This document shows, piece after piece, positions 1 through 6,358 of a stretch of 6,358 nt of DNA; within the stretch, counting starts at the first letter, position 1, and each line of letters opens with the position of its first letter. Below the pieces are notes generated by a model that saw only the letters and a list, made by a program, of their open reading frames with translations, was not told the origin of the DNA and ran no database searches. A program made the position numbers and the translations under genes. Location: contig CALADT010000224.1 of the NCBI GenBank assembly GCA_937890655.1, positions 1 through 6,358 of the forward strand, in the 5' to 3' direction. The DNA is from an uncultured Mucispirillum sp. Its GTDB lineage: Bacteria > Chrysiogenota > Deferribacteres > Deferribacterales > Mucispirillaceae.

Positions 1-1471
1 CTCCTAATAAAGTAGCAACTTTACCAACAATACCAGGACGGTCATTATTTCTAAAATAGATATAATTACCACTTGCTTCTAAATCAAGAGTATAGTTATC
101 AATAAATAAGATTTTACCTATATTTTCTGCAAATAAAGTGCCACCAATAGTTGTTTCTTTACCATCACTTGTTTTTACTGTTAATACAAGTAAATCATTA
201 TATTTTTCATAATGGTCAAGTTTTGATTCCATAACTTGAATATTTCTATCTTTTGCTAAATATGGAGAGTTAATGAAAGAAACAGAGTCCTCTAAAATAA
301 CTTCTAAAAACCCTTTTAATGATGCTATTGTAAAAGGTTGATAGTTAAATGGAGAGTCAAATGTTCTTTCCCCAAAGTCTTCTTTAAACCTTTTACCAAC
401 CATTGTAAAACGTATTTCTTCTGGTCTGCCTGTTACAAATTGAGATGCTAAACGTCCCATACTTCTTGCAAGCTCAAAATAACGTTGTAATTCTTCTGGT
501 AAAAGTGATTTCATATAAGGAATATTTACAGCATTAGCATATGACCTGCCTTCTAATGCGTTTACTATTTGCTCACAAATAATAACAGCCACACCTTTTT
601 GACCTTCATGGGTATTTGCACCAATGTGTGGAGTTACAAATATATTTTCAAGTTCTAAAAACTTCATTCCTTTTGGTGGCTCATATGAAAAAACATCAGT
701 TGCAGCAGAAAATAATTTACCACTTTTAACTGCGTCATATAAAGCATCTTCATCAACTAAACCACCTCTTGCACAGTTTACAAAAACTGCACCGTCTTTC
801 ATCATATCAAACTGTGGTTTAGAAATTATACCTTTTGTTTCTTCTGTTAATGGAGTATGAAGAGTAATAACATCTGCTTGAGTTAATACTTCTTCTAAAG
901 AATTACATAAAGTAACACCTAAATCTTCTGCCCTTGATTGTTTAACATATGGGTCATACGCTAAAACTTTCATACCAAATGCTTTACATCTAGTAACAAC
1001 GTTACCACCAATACGGCCTATACCTACAATACCTAGTGTTTTATTTAAAAGTTGAATACCCATAAACTTTTTTCTGTTCCATTCGCCAGCTTTTACTGAC
1101 TGGTTAGCAGTAGGGATTTTACGGCATGCTGCAAGTATCATACCCATAGTTAATTCCACTGCTGCATGAGTATTACCTGTTGGTGCATTCATTACAATAA
1201 GGCCTTTTTTACTAGCAGTTTCAATATCTACATTATCAAGACCTACACCTGCCCTACCTATTATTTTTAATTTACCAATATTTTCTAATAAATCAGCATC
1301 TACTGTTGTTCCACTTCTTGTAATAACTGCGTCATAGTTGCCAAGAATAGGTTTTAATTCAGCATTAGTAATACCTGCACGGATTTCATAATTAATACTA
1401 TCTGCTTTTTCTAAAATTTCTATTCCTTCTTCAGCAATATGGTCTGTTATAAGAACATCAAATTTTTTCAC
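1..1471 (-). CDS. serA: D-3-phosphoglycerate dehydrogenase, long form, 3' end off window
   Basis: This cytoplasmic enzyme oxidises 3-phosphoglycerate to 3-phosphohydroxypyruvate with NAD+, the first step of serine biosynthesis. The window holds 490 codons; long-form members run to about 525-530, so only the end of the C-terminal ACT domain is missing. A Rossmann nucleotide-binding motif G-I-G-R-I-G lies at residues 150-155, with the NAD-binding Asp in AYDP (D173). The catalytic trio is visible: Arg235 in NCARGGLVDE, Glu264 in VFSYEPP and His282 in TPHIGANT. Residues about 320-455 form the allosteric substrate-binding domain (SFINSPYLAKDR), and an ACT domain begins near 465 (FRNNDRPGIVGK), where serine feedback inhibition is expected. 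The GTG start at 1471 is chosen because a strong ribosome-binding site precedes it and MKKFDVLITD is the usual family N-terminus. It lies downstream of the exporter operon on the same strand with no evident functional link. Confidence 0.97.
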   Translation of the reverse strand, partial: MKKFDVLITDHIAEEGIEILEKADSINYEIRAGITNAELKPILGNYDAVITRSGTTVDADLLENIGKLKIIGRAGVGLDNVDIETASKKGLIVMNAPTGNTHAAVELTMGMILAACRKIPTANQSVKAGEWNRKKFMGIQLLNKTLGIVGIGRIGGNVVTRCKAFGMKVLAYDPYVKQSRAEDLGVTLCNSLEEVLTQADVITLHTPLTEETKGIISKPQFDMMKDGAVFVNCARGGLVDEDALYDAVKSGKLFSAATDVFSYEPPKGMKFLELENIFVTPHIGANTHEGQKGVAVIICEQIVNALEGRSYANAVNIPYMKSLLPEELQRYFELARSMGRLASQFVTGRPEEIRFTMVGKRFKEDFGERTFDSPFNYQPFTIASLKGFLEVILEDSVSFINSPYLAKDRNIQVMESKLDHYEKYNDLLVLTVKTSDGKETTIGGTLFAENIGKILFIDNYTLDLEASGNYIYFRNNDRPGIVGKVATLLG

Positions 1472-1475
1472 TTTC

Positions 1476-1481
1476 CACCTC
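1476..1481 (-). promoter_or_regulatory. Ribosome-binding site of serA (supports GTG start)
   Basis: GAGGTG lies four bases upstream of GTG at 1471 and pairs with the AGGAGGTGA core of the Shine-Dalgarno consensus. It fixes the unusual GTG as the serA start. No in-frame ATG nearby gives a better family alignment. Confidence 0.8.
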
Positions 1482-1512
1482 AAAAATAGCTTAGTTATGT
1501 TAAAGCAAAATA

Positions 1513-1541
1513 ACTTTATCAAACTTCCATAATATAATCAA
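1513..1541 (-). promoter_or_regulatory. Weak candidate sigma-70-type promoter for serA
   Basis: On the minus strand TTGATT (1541-1536) is followed after 17 bases by TAAAGT (1518-1513). Each box matches four of six consensus bases. Transcription from here would give a leader of about 35 nt before the GTG. The region is so AT-rich that other -10-like hexamers occur, for example TATATT and TATTAT around 1530-1537, so this is only the best-spaced pair found by eye. Confidence 0.3.
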
Positions 1542-1545
1542 GTAA

Positions 1546-1588
1546 TAAGTAGTATTTTTTACATATTAATTACATTAATACTAACTTA
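1546..1588. repeat. Imperfect inverted repeat upstream of serA, possible operator
   Basis: TAAGTAGTATT (1546-1556) is mirrored by AATACTAACTTA (1577-1588), matching along the full arm with a single one-base bulge. The spacer is 20 bases and the arm centres are about 31 bases apart, close to three helical turns. It sits four bases upstream of the candidate -35 box of serA. No T-run follows on either strand, so it is unlikely to be a terminator. A regulator-binding site is possible, but chance is a real alternative in such AT-rich DNA. Confidence 0.35.
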
Positions 1589-1618
1589 GATTAATATATA
1601 TAATAAAATAAATATTTA

Positions 1619-1654
1619 TAAAATAGTTGCTTATTACTAAAAACAACTATTTTA
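1619..1654 (-). terminator. Hairpin at the end of the exporter operon, weak terminator candidate
   Basis: TAAAATAGTTG and CAACTATTTTA form a perfect 11-bp stem (1644-1654 with 1619-1629) around a 14-base loop. The upstream arm contains the TAG stop codon of the last permease gene (1647-1649). Only two of the eleven pairs are G-C. The bases after the stem (TAAATATTTATTTTATT) are U-rich but interrupted by A, so this is not a textbook intrinsic terminator. Its position exactly at the operon end supports a role in termination or in protecting the 3' end of the mRNA. Confidence 0.45.
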
Positions 1655-2768
1655 AATTACGTTTTAAATATAAGGTTGCCGAACCTATATATAATATACT
1701 TAATATAAATAAAGCAAAAGTTGGGTTTTGAAGGCTGTCAAAATAAAGCCCTTTCATAAAAACACCCACTATAATATCAAGATAATACCTCATAGGGTTA
1801 ATATAAGTTATCCATTGTATTACTTCAGGCATATTAGCTATTGGAAAAGCAAAACCTGATAATAATATTAATGGAAAGATTATCATAAACATACTCATTG
1901 TAGCCTGTTGTTGAGTAGAACTTATGGCTGATATTAATAAACCTATTCCTAAAGTGCACATAATATAAAGGATAGATGCAAATAATAATAGAAAAAAACT
2001 ACCTGTAATATGTATATTAAACCAAAAAATAGATATACCTATTATTAATAATACATCAAAAAAGCTAACAACAGCAAAAGGTATGCTTTTACCTATAATA
2101 AATTCCCATGCAGTAATAGGGCTTACTATCAGCTGTTCCAATGTGCCAGATTCTTTTTCTTGAACAATAGCCATACCGGAAAGCATAACTGTTACAATAA
2201 TTAATAACATAGCAAGCATGGAAGGAACAAAAAAGTTTTTACTTTCAAAATTGGCATTAAACCATGTTCTATACTCTATATTGACTCCTAAATTAGACTT
2301 AACACCTGTTTTCATTTCAGTATAATTTGAATTAAATAACTTTATGACTTCTACAATATAACCTGCTGCCATACCAGCATTTACCGAATTTGCAGCATCT
2401 AGTATAACTTGCATTTTAGATATTTTGTTATTTGTTAAGTTTTCTTCAAAACCAGCAGGAATAGATAATATTAATAAGGCTTTACCTGAAAGAACTAATT
2501 TTTCTGCTTCCTGCATATTATCCACATGAATTTGGTTAAATATATTATTTGAAAAAAAGTAGCTTACAAATTCTCTACTTTCAACAGTATTATCCATATC
2601 CACAACAGCTGTGTTTATCTGTTTTAAATCCATATTTACAGCATAACCTAATAATACAGCTTGTATTATCGGCACAGCAATAATAATTATACGCATTTTT
2701 TTATCACGTATTAAGTAAATAAACTCTTTATATAACATGGCTGATAATCTATTCATTATACTTTTCAT
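1647..2768 (-). CDS. ybhR: ABC-2 type exporter permease, YbhR-like
   Basis: An inner-membrane permease subunit of 373 residues, the usual size for this family. It has an N-terminal amphipathic segment (YKEFIYLIRD, 13-22) and a first membrane helix at about 26-45. A large extracytoplasmic domain follows (about 46-180), and then five further helices near 181-202, 226-249, 256-281, 290-309 and 350-368. The family motif EKESGTLEQL at 204-213 lies on the cytoplasmic side after helix 2. STQQQA (284-289), LLSGFAFPI and the NMP...INPMRY stretch closely resemble E. coli YbhR. It is the last gene of the operon and starts one base after the stop of the other permease, with which it probably forms a heterodimer. 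The start codon is slightly uncertain: GAGAG precedes ATG 2768, while Met5 (ATG 2756) is an alternative with a weaker leader. It is paralogous to its neighbour. Substrate unknown. Confidence 0.93.
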   Translation of the reverse strand: MKSIMNRLSAMLYKEFIYLIRDKKMRIIIIAVPIIQAVLLGYAVNMDLKQINTAVVDMDNTVESREFVSYFFSNNIFNQIHVDNMQEAEKLVLSGKALLILSIPAGFEENLTNNKISKMQVILDAANSVNAGMAAGYIVEVIKLFNSNYTEMKTGVKSNLGVNIEYRTWFNANFESKNFFVPSMLAMLLIIVTVMLSGMAIVQEKESGTLEQLIVSPITAWEFIIGKSIPFAVVSFFDVLLIIGISIFWFNIHITGSFFLLLFASILYIMCTLGIGLLISAISSTQQQATMSMFMIIFPLILLSGFAFPIANMPEVIQWITYINPMRYYLDIIVGVFMKGLYFDSLQNPTFALFILSILYIGSATLYLKRNLK

Positions 2769-2769
2769 A

Positions 2770-3900
2770 CTATGCTCTCAACTTAAATAAAAGCCTGCAT
2801 AAAACAAGCAATATTAAAGAATAAAATATTAAAAACCCTGCGTTTAAATATAAATACTCTATACCTACACCTTTTAGGTATAAACCACGAAGAATATCTA
2901 CAAAATATCTTGCAGGAAATAAATATGTAATCCATTGTATAACTATTGGCATATTATTTATATCAAAAACAAAGCCTGATAGTAAAAATGCAGGCAACAT
3001 AGTTGTAGTAGTTGTTACCTGACTTGCAGCAAGCTGGTTTTTCATAACAATACTTATAAAAATACCAAAAGATAACATACACATTAAAAAGATTGTAGCA
3101 AATAAAAACACTAATAAAGAGTTACCTTTTAATGGAACATGGAATACAAATTCACCCATTAAAATATATATAATAACATCTATTAATCCTATTAAAAAAT
3201 ATGTCATTAATTTTCCTGTTATTACTTCCCCTTCTGTAACAGGAGTTGGAATAAGTTGTTCCATTGTGCCTGTTTCCCATTCCCTTGAAATAGTTAATGA
3301 GGTTAAAAAACCTGCCACTACGGACATTATAATGGCAACTAAACCAGGAAAAAGATAATTAAGGCTTCTCATATCTTCATTAAACCAGTAACGAATTTCT
3401 GGCATAACAGCACCATAAAAAATATTTTTACCACTTTCTCGCATTATTTTTTCTAAAATAACTTGGTTATATTCTGCACTAATACCTGATGCGTAATTTA
3501 TAATAGATGAAGCAGTAGTTATATCGCTACCGTCAATAATAGCCTGCACTTTGGCACCATAAGAATTAAATAATTGATGAGAAAAATCTGGTGGTATAAC
3601 TAATATCATTTTTATTTTATTTGTATCTAACAGCTCTTCTGCATCATTATAATTATCTGGAAAATAATCTAAATTAAAAGTAGTATTTGATGAAAAATAA
3701 GAAAGATATTTCTTACTTTCATTACTTTTACTATAATCTATTACACCAACACTAACATGTTCTACATCTAACTTTAAAGCATAACCAAATAAAAATAATA
3801 AAATAACAGGCACAAGTATAATAACCATTAAACTTCTAATATCTCTAAATAAATGGATAAACTCTTTATAACTGATAGCTTTTATACGCCTTATATTCAT
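2770..3900 (-). CDS. ybhS: ABC-2 type exporter permease, YbhS-like
   Basis: An inner-membrane permease of 376 residues, the second transmembrane subunit of the exporter. It begins with YKEFIHLFRD at 11-20, has a first membrane helix at about 24-43 and an extracytoplasmic domain at about 44-182. Five more helices follow near 183-204, 229-252, 260-285, 298-315 and 350-371. REWETGTMEQL (206-216), YWFN (171-174) and FPARYFVD (328-335) are the same landmarks seen in E. coli YbhS, which distinguishes it from the YbhR-like neighbour. Its ATG overlaps the TGA of ATPase B as ATGA, so the two are probably translationally coupled. A consensus AGGAGG site nine bases upstream also supports this start. With the YbhR-like protein it should form the membrane channel. 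The substrate cannot be deduced. Confidence 0.94.
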   Translation of the reverse strand: MNIRRIKAISYKEFIHLFRDIRSLMVIILVPVILLFLFGYALKLDVEHVSVGVIDYSKSNESKKYLSYFSSNTTFNLDYFPDNYNDAEELLDTNKIKMILVIPPDFSHQLFNSYGAKVQAIIDGSDITTASSIINYASGISAEYNQVILEKIMRESGKNIFYGAVMPEIRYWFNEDMRSLNYLFPGLVAIIMSVVAGFLTSLTISREWETGTMEQLIPTPVTEGEVITGKLMTYFLIGLIDVIIYILMGEFVFHVPLKGNSLLVFLFATIFLMCMLSFGIFISIVMKNQLAASQVTTTTTMLPAFLLSGFVFDINNMPIVIQWITYLFPARYFVDILRGLYLKGVGIEYLYLNAGFLIFYSLILLVLCRLLFKLRA

Positions 3901-4823
3901 CTGTTTTGCCCTCCTGCATAGCTGACAAAAACATCTTCTAATACTGCTTCTGCTACCTCTACCACATATCCATAATAACCATTTTGACCAAGATAATGCA
4001 TAATATCATCTGGAGTTAAGTTATTTGATAATATTCTAATGGAATCTGAAAGTAATCCCACATCAAAAACATTTTGCATACGCATAAGAACTTGTGCTAC
4101 ATCATAAAGGCCAAAACCTTTTATTATATATACATTCCAAATCATTTTATTTGTTTTTAATTCATCAGGAGTGCCTATTTCCTTTAATGTGCCTGAGCTA
4201 ATCATGGCTATTCTATCACAATATTCTGCTTCATCCATATAGTGAGTAGTTACAAATATAGTTACACCTTTTGATGCAAACATATAAATTAAATCCCAAA
4301 AGTTACGTCTTGAAACAGGGTCTACCCCAGAGGTTGGTTCATCTAGAAAGATTATTTTAGGTTTATGAATAATAGCACATGCTAAAGAAAGCCTTTGGTT
4401 TATCCCTGCTGATAAACTTTTGGTTTTCTCTTTTTCATAACCTTTTAAATTAACATACTCAACAGCTTCGTTTACTGCAAAATCTATATCTCTTCCTTCC
4501 ACACTATATAGTTTTGCAAAAAATTTCATATTTTCATATACAGTTAATTCATCATATAAAGAAAATTTCTGGCTCATATAACCTATGCTTTGCCTAACCA
4601 TACCAGGGTTTTTTAATACATCATAACCTGCTATAATACCTGTGCCAGAAGTAGGTGGTAATATACCACATAACATTCTTATGGTAGTGGATTTTCCTGC
4701 ACCATTTGCACCTAAAAGGCCAAATATTTCACCTTTTTCCACATCAAAAGTAACATTTGATACAGCAGTAAAATCACCAAATTTTTTTGTTAGATTTTTA
4801 ACAGATACAGCTATATTACTCAT
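3897..4823 (-). CDS. ybhF: ABC exporter ATPase B, like the C-terminal half of YbhF
   Basis: A cytoplasmic ATP-binding subunit of 308 residues that drives the two permeases. Walker A is GANGAGKS (38-45), the Q-loop is Gln85 in YMSQKF, Walker B is IIFLDEP with Asp161 and Glu162, the D-loop is SGVD (165-168) and the switch histidine is His194 in TTHYMDEAEYCDR. The signature reads LSAGI (137-141) instead of LSGGQ. E. coli YbhF has the equally unusual LPLGF in its C-terminal half. The C-terminal LEDVF motif (295-299) is typical of the family. The start is set at ATG 4823: residues there align with other ATPases, and GGTGAT lies four bases upstream. The open frame could extend 23 codons further to ATG 4892, but those residues (MKYLLLSLIW...) overlap the upstream gene and do not resemble the family. 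The gene overlaps the end of ATPase A by 8 nt and permease S by 4 nt. Confidence 0.95.
   Translation of the reverse strand: MSNIAVSVKNLTKKFGDFTAVSNVTFDVEKGEIFGLLGANGAGKSTTIRMLCGILPPTSGTGIIAGYDVLKNPGMVRQSIGYMSQKFSLYDELTVYENMKFFAKLYSVEGRDIDFAVNEAVEYVNLKGYEKEKTKSLSAGINQRLSLACAIIHKPKIIFLDEPTSGVDPVSRRNFWDLIYMFASKGVTIFVTTHYMDEAEYCDRIAMISSGTLKEIGTPDELKTNKMIWNVYIIKGFGLYDVAQVLMRMQNVFDVGLLSDSIRILSNNLTPDDIMHYLGQNGYYGYVVEVAEAVLEDVFVSYAGGQNR
3910..3915 (-). promoter_or_regulatory. Ribosome-binding site of the YbhS-like permease
   Basis: AGGAGG is a full consensus Shine-Dalgarno sequence nine bases before ATG 3900. It lies inside the 3' end of the ATPase B gene, so the permease can be translated by reinitiation at the ATGA overlap or by independent initiation. 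Confidence 0.75.
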
Positions 4824-5736
4824 TACTATCACCAACATAAGTAAGGTATGTGAAAATATCTTCCAAATTAGGCTCAATAATAGATATTTCATATTGGTTT
4901 TTAGTTAGTTCCATAAGTTCATCTACTGCATGTTTATCTTTTTTACTATGAATATGAAGTGTAGAGCCAAAAGACCATATTTTTCCATAATCTTCTGGTA
5001 TAATACACATTAAATCCCTTACTTTATTACCTTTAATTTCTATAACATTAATATCTGGTATGGTTTTTAATTTATCTAATGTGCCTGAAGCTATAATTTT
5101 ACCCTTATTCATTAAGTTAATAGTATTGCAACGTTCTGCTTCATCTAAATAACTTGTGGCATAAACAATAGCTGTGCCGTCTGAAGCAAACCTATTTAAT
5201 ATTTGCCAAAACTCTCTACGAGAAACAGGGTCCACCCCATTAGTAGGTTCATCTAATATTAATACTTTTGGTTCATGAATTAATGAGCAGCATAAAGCTA
5301 ACTTTTGTTTCATACCACCAGATAACCTGCCTGCTAAACGGTTACGGAATTGATACATTCCACTGGCAGTTAAAAGCACTTTTCTACGCTCTTTAATTTC
5401 TTTATATGGAACACCTTGTAAATCTGCAAAAAAATTAATATTTTCTTCCACAGTCATATCTGTATATAAACCAAACTTTTGGCTCATATAACCTATACTA
5501 CGTCTTGCTCCCCTATAATCTTTTAAAGCATTAACACCATTTATATATAATGAACCACTATCAGGAAGTGAAACAGTAGAAAGAATACGCATAGCAGTAG
5601 TTTTGCCAGCTCCGTCAGGGCCTACAATACCTGTAATCTCACCTTGTTTCACCATTAAGGAAAAATCAACAAGAGCATGATTTTCTTCAAAAGATTTGGA
5701 TATATTTTCAGAAATAATTAATTCTGATGCTGTCAT
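4816..5736 (-). CDS. ybhF: ABC exporter ATPase A, like the N-terminal half of YbhF
   Basis: The second ATP-binding subunit, 306 residues, presumed partner of ATPase B. Walker A is GPDGAGKTT (39-47), the Q-loop is Gln86 in YMSQKF, the signature is a canonical LSGGM (138-142) followed by KQK, and Walker B is LILDEP with Asp162 and Glu163. The switch histidine is replaced by Ser195 in YATSYLDEAE. The GPDGAGKT Walker A, LSGGMKQK signature and TSYLDEAE block are all shared with the N-terminal half of E. coli YbhF, which has the same His-to-Ser change, so this is a subfamily trait and not a local mutation. A LEDIF motif ends the protein. It begins three bases after the fusion-protein gene, with AGAGGA (5749-5744) seven bases before ATG 5736. 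Its TAA stop lies inside the start region of ATPase B. Confidence 0.95.
   Translation of the reverse strand: MTASELIISENISKSFEENHALVDFSLMVKQGEITGIVGPDGAGKTTAMRILSTVSLPDSGSLYINGVNALKDYRGARRSIGYMSQKFGLYTDMTVEENINFFADLQGVPYKEIKERRKVLLTASGMYQFRNRLAGRLSGGMKQKLALCCSLIHEPKVLILDEPTNGVDPVSRREFWQILNRFASDGTAIVYATSYLDEAERCNTINLMNKGKIIASGTLDKLKTIPDINVIEIKGNKVRDLMCIIPEDYGKIWSFGSTLHIHSKKDKHAVDELMELTKNQYEISIIEPNLEDIFTYLTYVGDSNE
4828..4833 (-). promoter_or_regulatory. Ribosome-binding site deciding the ATPase B start
   Basis: GGTGAT, complementary to the 16S rRNA tail, lies four bases before ATG 4823 and inside the last codons of ATPase A. It favours the 308-residue form of ATPase B over the 331-residue reading that begins at 4892. 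Confidence 0.6.
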
Positions 5737-5739
5737 AAA

Positions 5740-6358
5740 CTATTCCTCTATATAAGCATCAGCAGGAATACCTGATTTTAATACACCTTTTGTATCTAAT
5801 ATTTCTATTTTTACTCTATATACAAGTTTAACTCGTTCTTCAGCTGTATATATTTGTTTTGGAGTAAATTCAGCACTATCTGAGATAAAAGTAACTTTTC
5901 CATCAAAAGTTTTATCAGGCATGCTGTCTATTTTAATTTTCATTTTTTGACCAATTTTTATACGGTCTACTTTTGTTTCAGGAAGGTATGCTCTAAGCCA
6001 TAATTTATTAATATCACCTATGGAAAATACAGCAGAACCAGCCTGCACTACTTCGCCTTCTTCTTTATAAGAAGATAAAATAATACCGTCTATTGGGGAT
6101 TCTAGCTTTGTATAAGAAACTTGTAAATCAGCAAGCTCTTTATTAGCTTTAGCAGCATCATATTGTGCGTTTGTTTTTTCTAATAAATTTTTATTTGTAG
6201 TACCTGCCCTTTTAAAGCCTGCTTTTAATTCTTCTAAACCCCATTTAGCAGCATCTTCGTTAGCTTGTGCTAGTTTTTGCTGTGCTAAATATACTTCATT
6301 ATTTAACTCTGCTAAAATTTCACCTTTTTTTACAGTCATACCTTCTGTAAAATATTTA
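5740..6358 (-). CDS. ybhG: HlyD/YbhG-like membrane fusion protein, N-terminus off window
   Basis: The periplasmic adaptor of the exporter, expected to be anchored in the inner membrane and to link it to the envelope. The frame stays open to the right edge (K-Y-F-T-E-G before the first visible Met), so 205 residues are seen and ATG 6339 is an internal Met. In order there is the first half of a lipoyl domain (TEGMTVKKGEILAEL), then an alpha-helical hairpin of about 60 residues. The second lipoyl half follows (LESPIDGIILSSYKEEGEVV), and then a beta-barrel and membrane-proximal region. FTPKQIYTAEERVKLVYRVKI near the end is characteristic of YbhG-type proteins. The missing part should carry the membrane anchor or signal peptide. 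The hairpin is short, and no clear R-L-S tip motif for TolC docking is visible. It is the most upstream operon gene in view, three bases before ATPase A. Confidence 0.93.
   Translation of the reverse strand, partial: KYFTEGMTVKKGEILAELNNEVYLAQQKLAQANEDAAKWGLEELKAGFKRAGTTNKNLLEKTNAQYDAAKANKELADLQVSYTKLESPIDGIILSSYKEEGEVVQAGSAVFSIGDINKLWLRAYLPETKVDRIKIGQKMKIKIDSMPDKTFDGKVTFISDSAEFTPKQIYTAEERVKLVYRVKIEILDTKGVLKSGIPADAYIEE
5744..5749 (-). promoter_or_regulatory. Ribosome-binding site of ATPase A
   Basis: AGAGGA lies seven bases upstream of ATG 5736 and within the last codons of the fusion-protein gene. Ideal spacing supports this start and the tight coupling of the two genes. Confidence 0.7.

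Noticed and set aside
624..860. Plus-strand open frame of 78 codons
   Set aside because: It lies entirely inside serA on the opposite strand, where the serA protein is unmistakable. The translated peptide is low-complexity and unlike any family, and there is no ribosome-binding site of note.
1472..1646. Possible small RNA, riboswitch or T-box leader upstream of serA
   Set aside because: The gap is very AT-rich, with no conserved leader motif and no terminator/antiterminator pair ahead of serA; only the two inverted repeats reported stand out.
4642..4908. Plus-strand open frame of 88 codons
   Set aside because: It is antisense to the conserved Walker A end of ATPase B and the end of ATPase A. 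It is a by-product of the opposite coding strand, with no recognisable protein.
5184..5186. Loss-of-function reading of ATPase A from the missing switch histidine
   Set aside because: The gene is otherwise intact, and the same Ser appears in the N-terminal half of E. coli YbhF, so it is a family trait and not pseudogene decay.
5740..6339. ATG at 6339 as the start of the fusion protein
   Set aside because: The frame is open through the window edge, and the residues before this Met (YFTEG) continue the lipoyl-domain consensus, so the gene is truncated by the window.
1..6358. Mobile element, CRISPR array, tRNA/rRNA or defence system
   Set aside because: No transposase or integrase frame, direct-repeat array, tRNA-like fold or terminal inverted repeats were seen. 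The window is filled by a metabolic gene and an exporter operon.

Overview
The window carries six genes, all on the minus strand, from an AT-rich bacterium (roughly 30% G+C by eye). Reading in the direction of transcription (right to left) it contains a five-gene ABC exporter operon, a 175-bp AT-rich intergenic gap, and then serA. Both edge genes run off the window: the membrane fusion protein at the right edge lacks its N-terminus, and serA at the left edge lacks its last few dozen residues.

Exporter operon (6358 to 1647). The order is HlyD/YbhG-like membrane fusion protein, ATPase A, ATPase B, permease S, permease R. This matches the gene order of the Escherichia coli ybhG-ybhF-ybhS-ybhR exporter, except that the double-ATPase protein YbhF is encoded here as two separate genes. 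Junctions are extremely tight: a 3-nt gap, an 8-nt overlap, a 4-nt ATGA overlap and a 1-nt gap. Together these suggest one translationally coupled transcript. The two ATPases would form a heterodimer that powers a heterodimer of the two ABC-2 permeases, and the fusion protein would link them to the envelope. The substrate cannot be read from sequence; by family it may be a drug or other toxic compound.

Gap (1472-1646). It holds an 11-bp perfect AT-rich hairpin over the stop codon of the last transporter gene, an imperfect inverted repeat in mid-gap, and a weak promoter candidate in front of serA. No RNA gene or riboswitch was recognised.

serA (1471 to 1). This encodes a long-form D-3-phosphoglycerate dehydrogenase that carries the extra regulatory domains. 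It starts at GTG behind a strong ribosome-binding site and catalyses the first committed step of serine biosynthesis.

Organism. A periplasmic fusion protein paired with ABC-2 permeases suggests a diderm. Clear Shine-Dalgarno sequences and very low G+C argue against Bacteroidota and enterobacteria. A lineage such as Deferribacterota would fit, but this is a guess. The most interesting point is that the two ATPases carry complementary motif defects that would fall in the same composite ATP site. Nothing in the window looks like a wholly new system.
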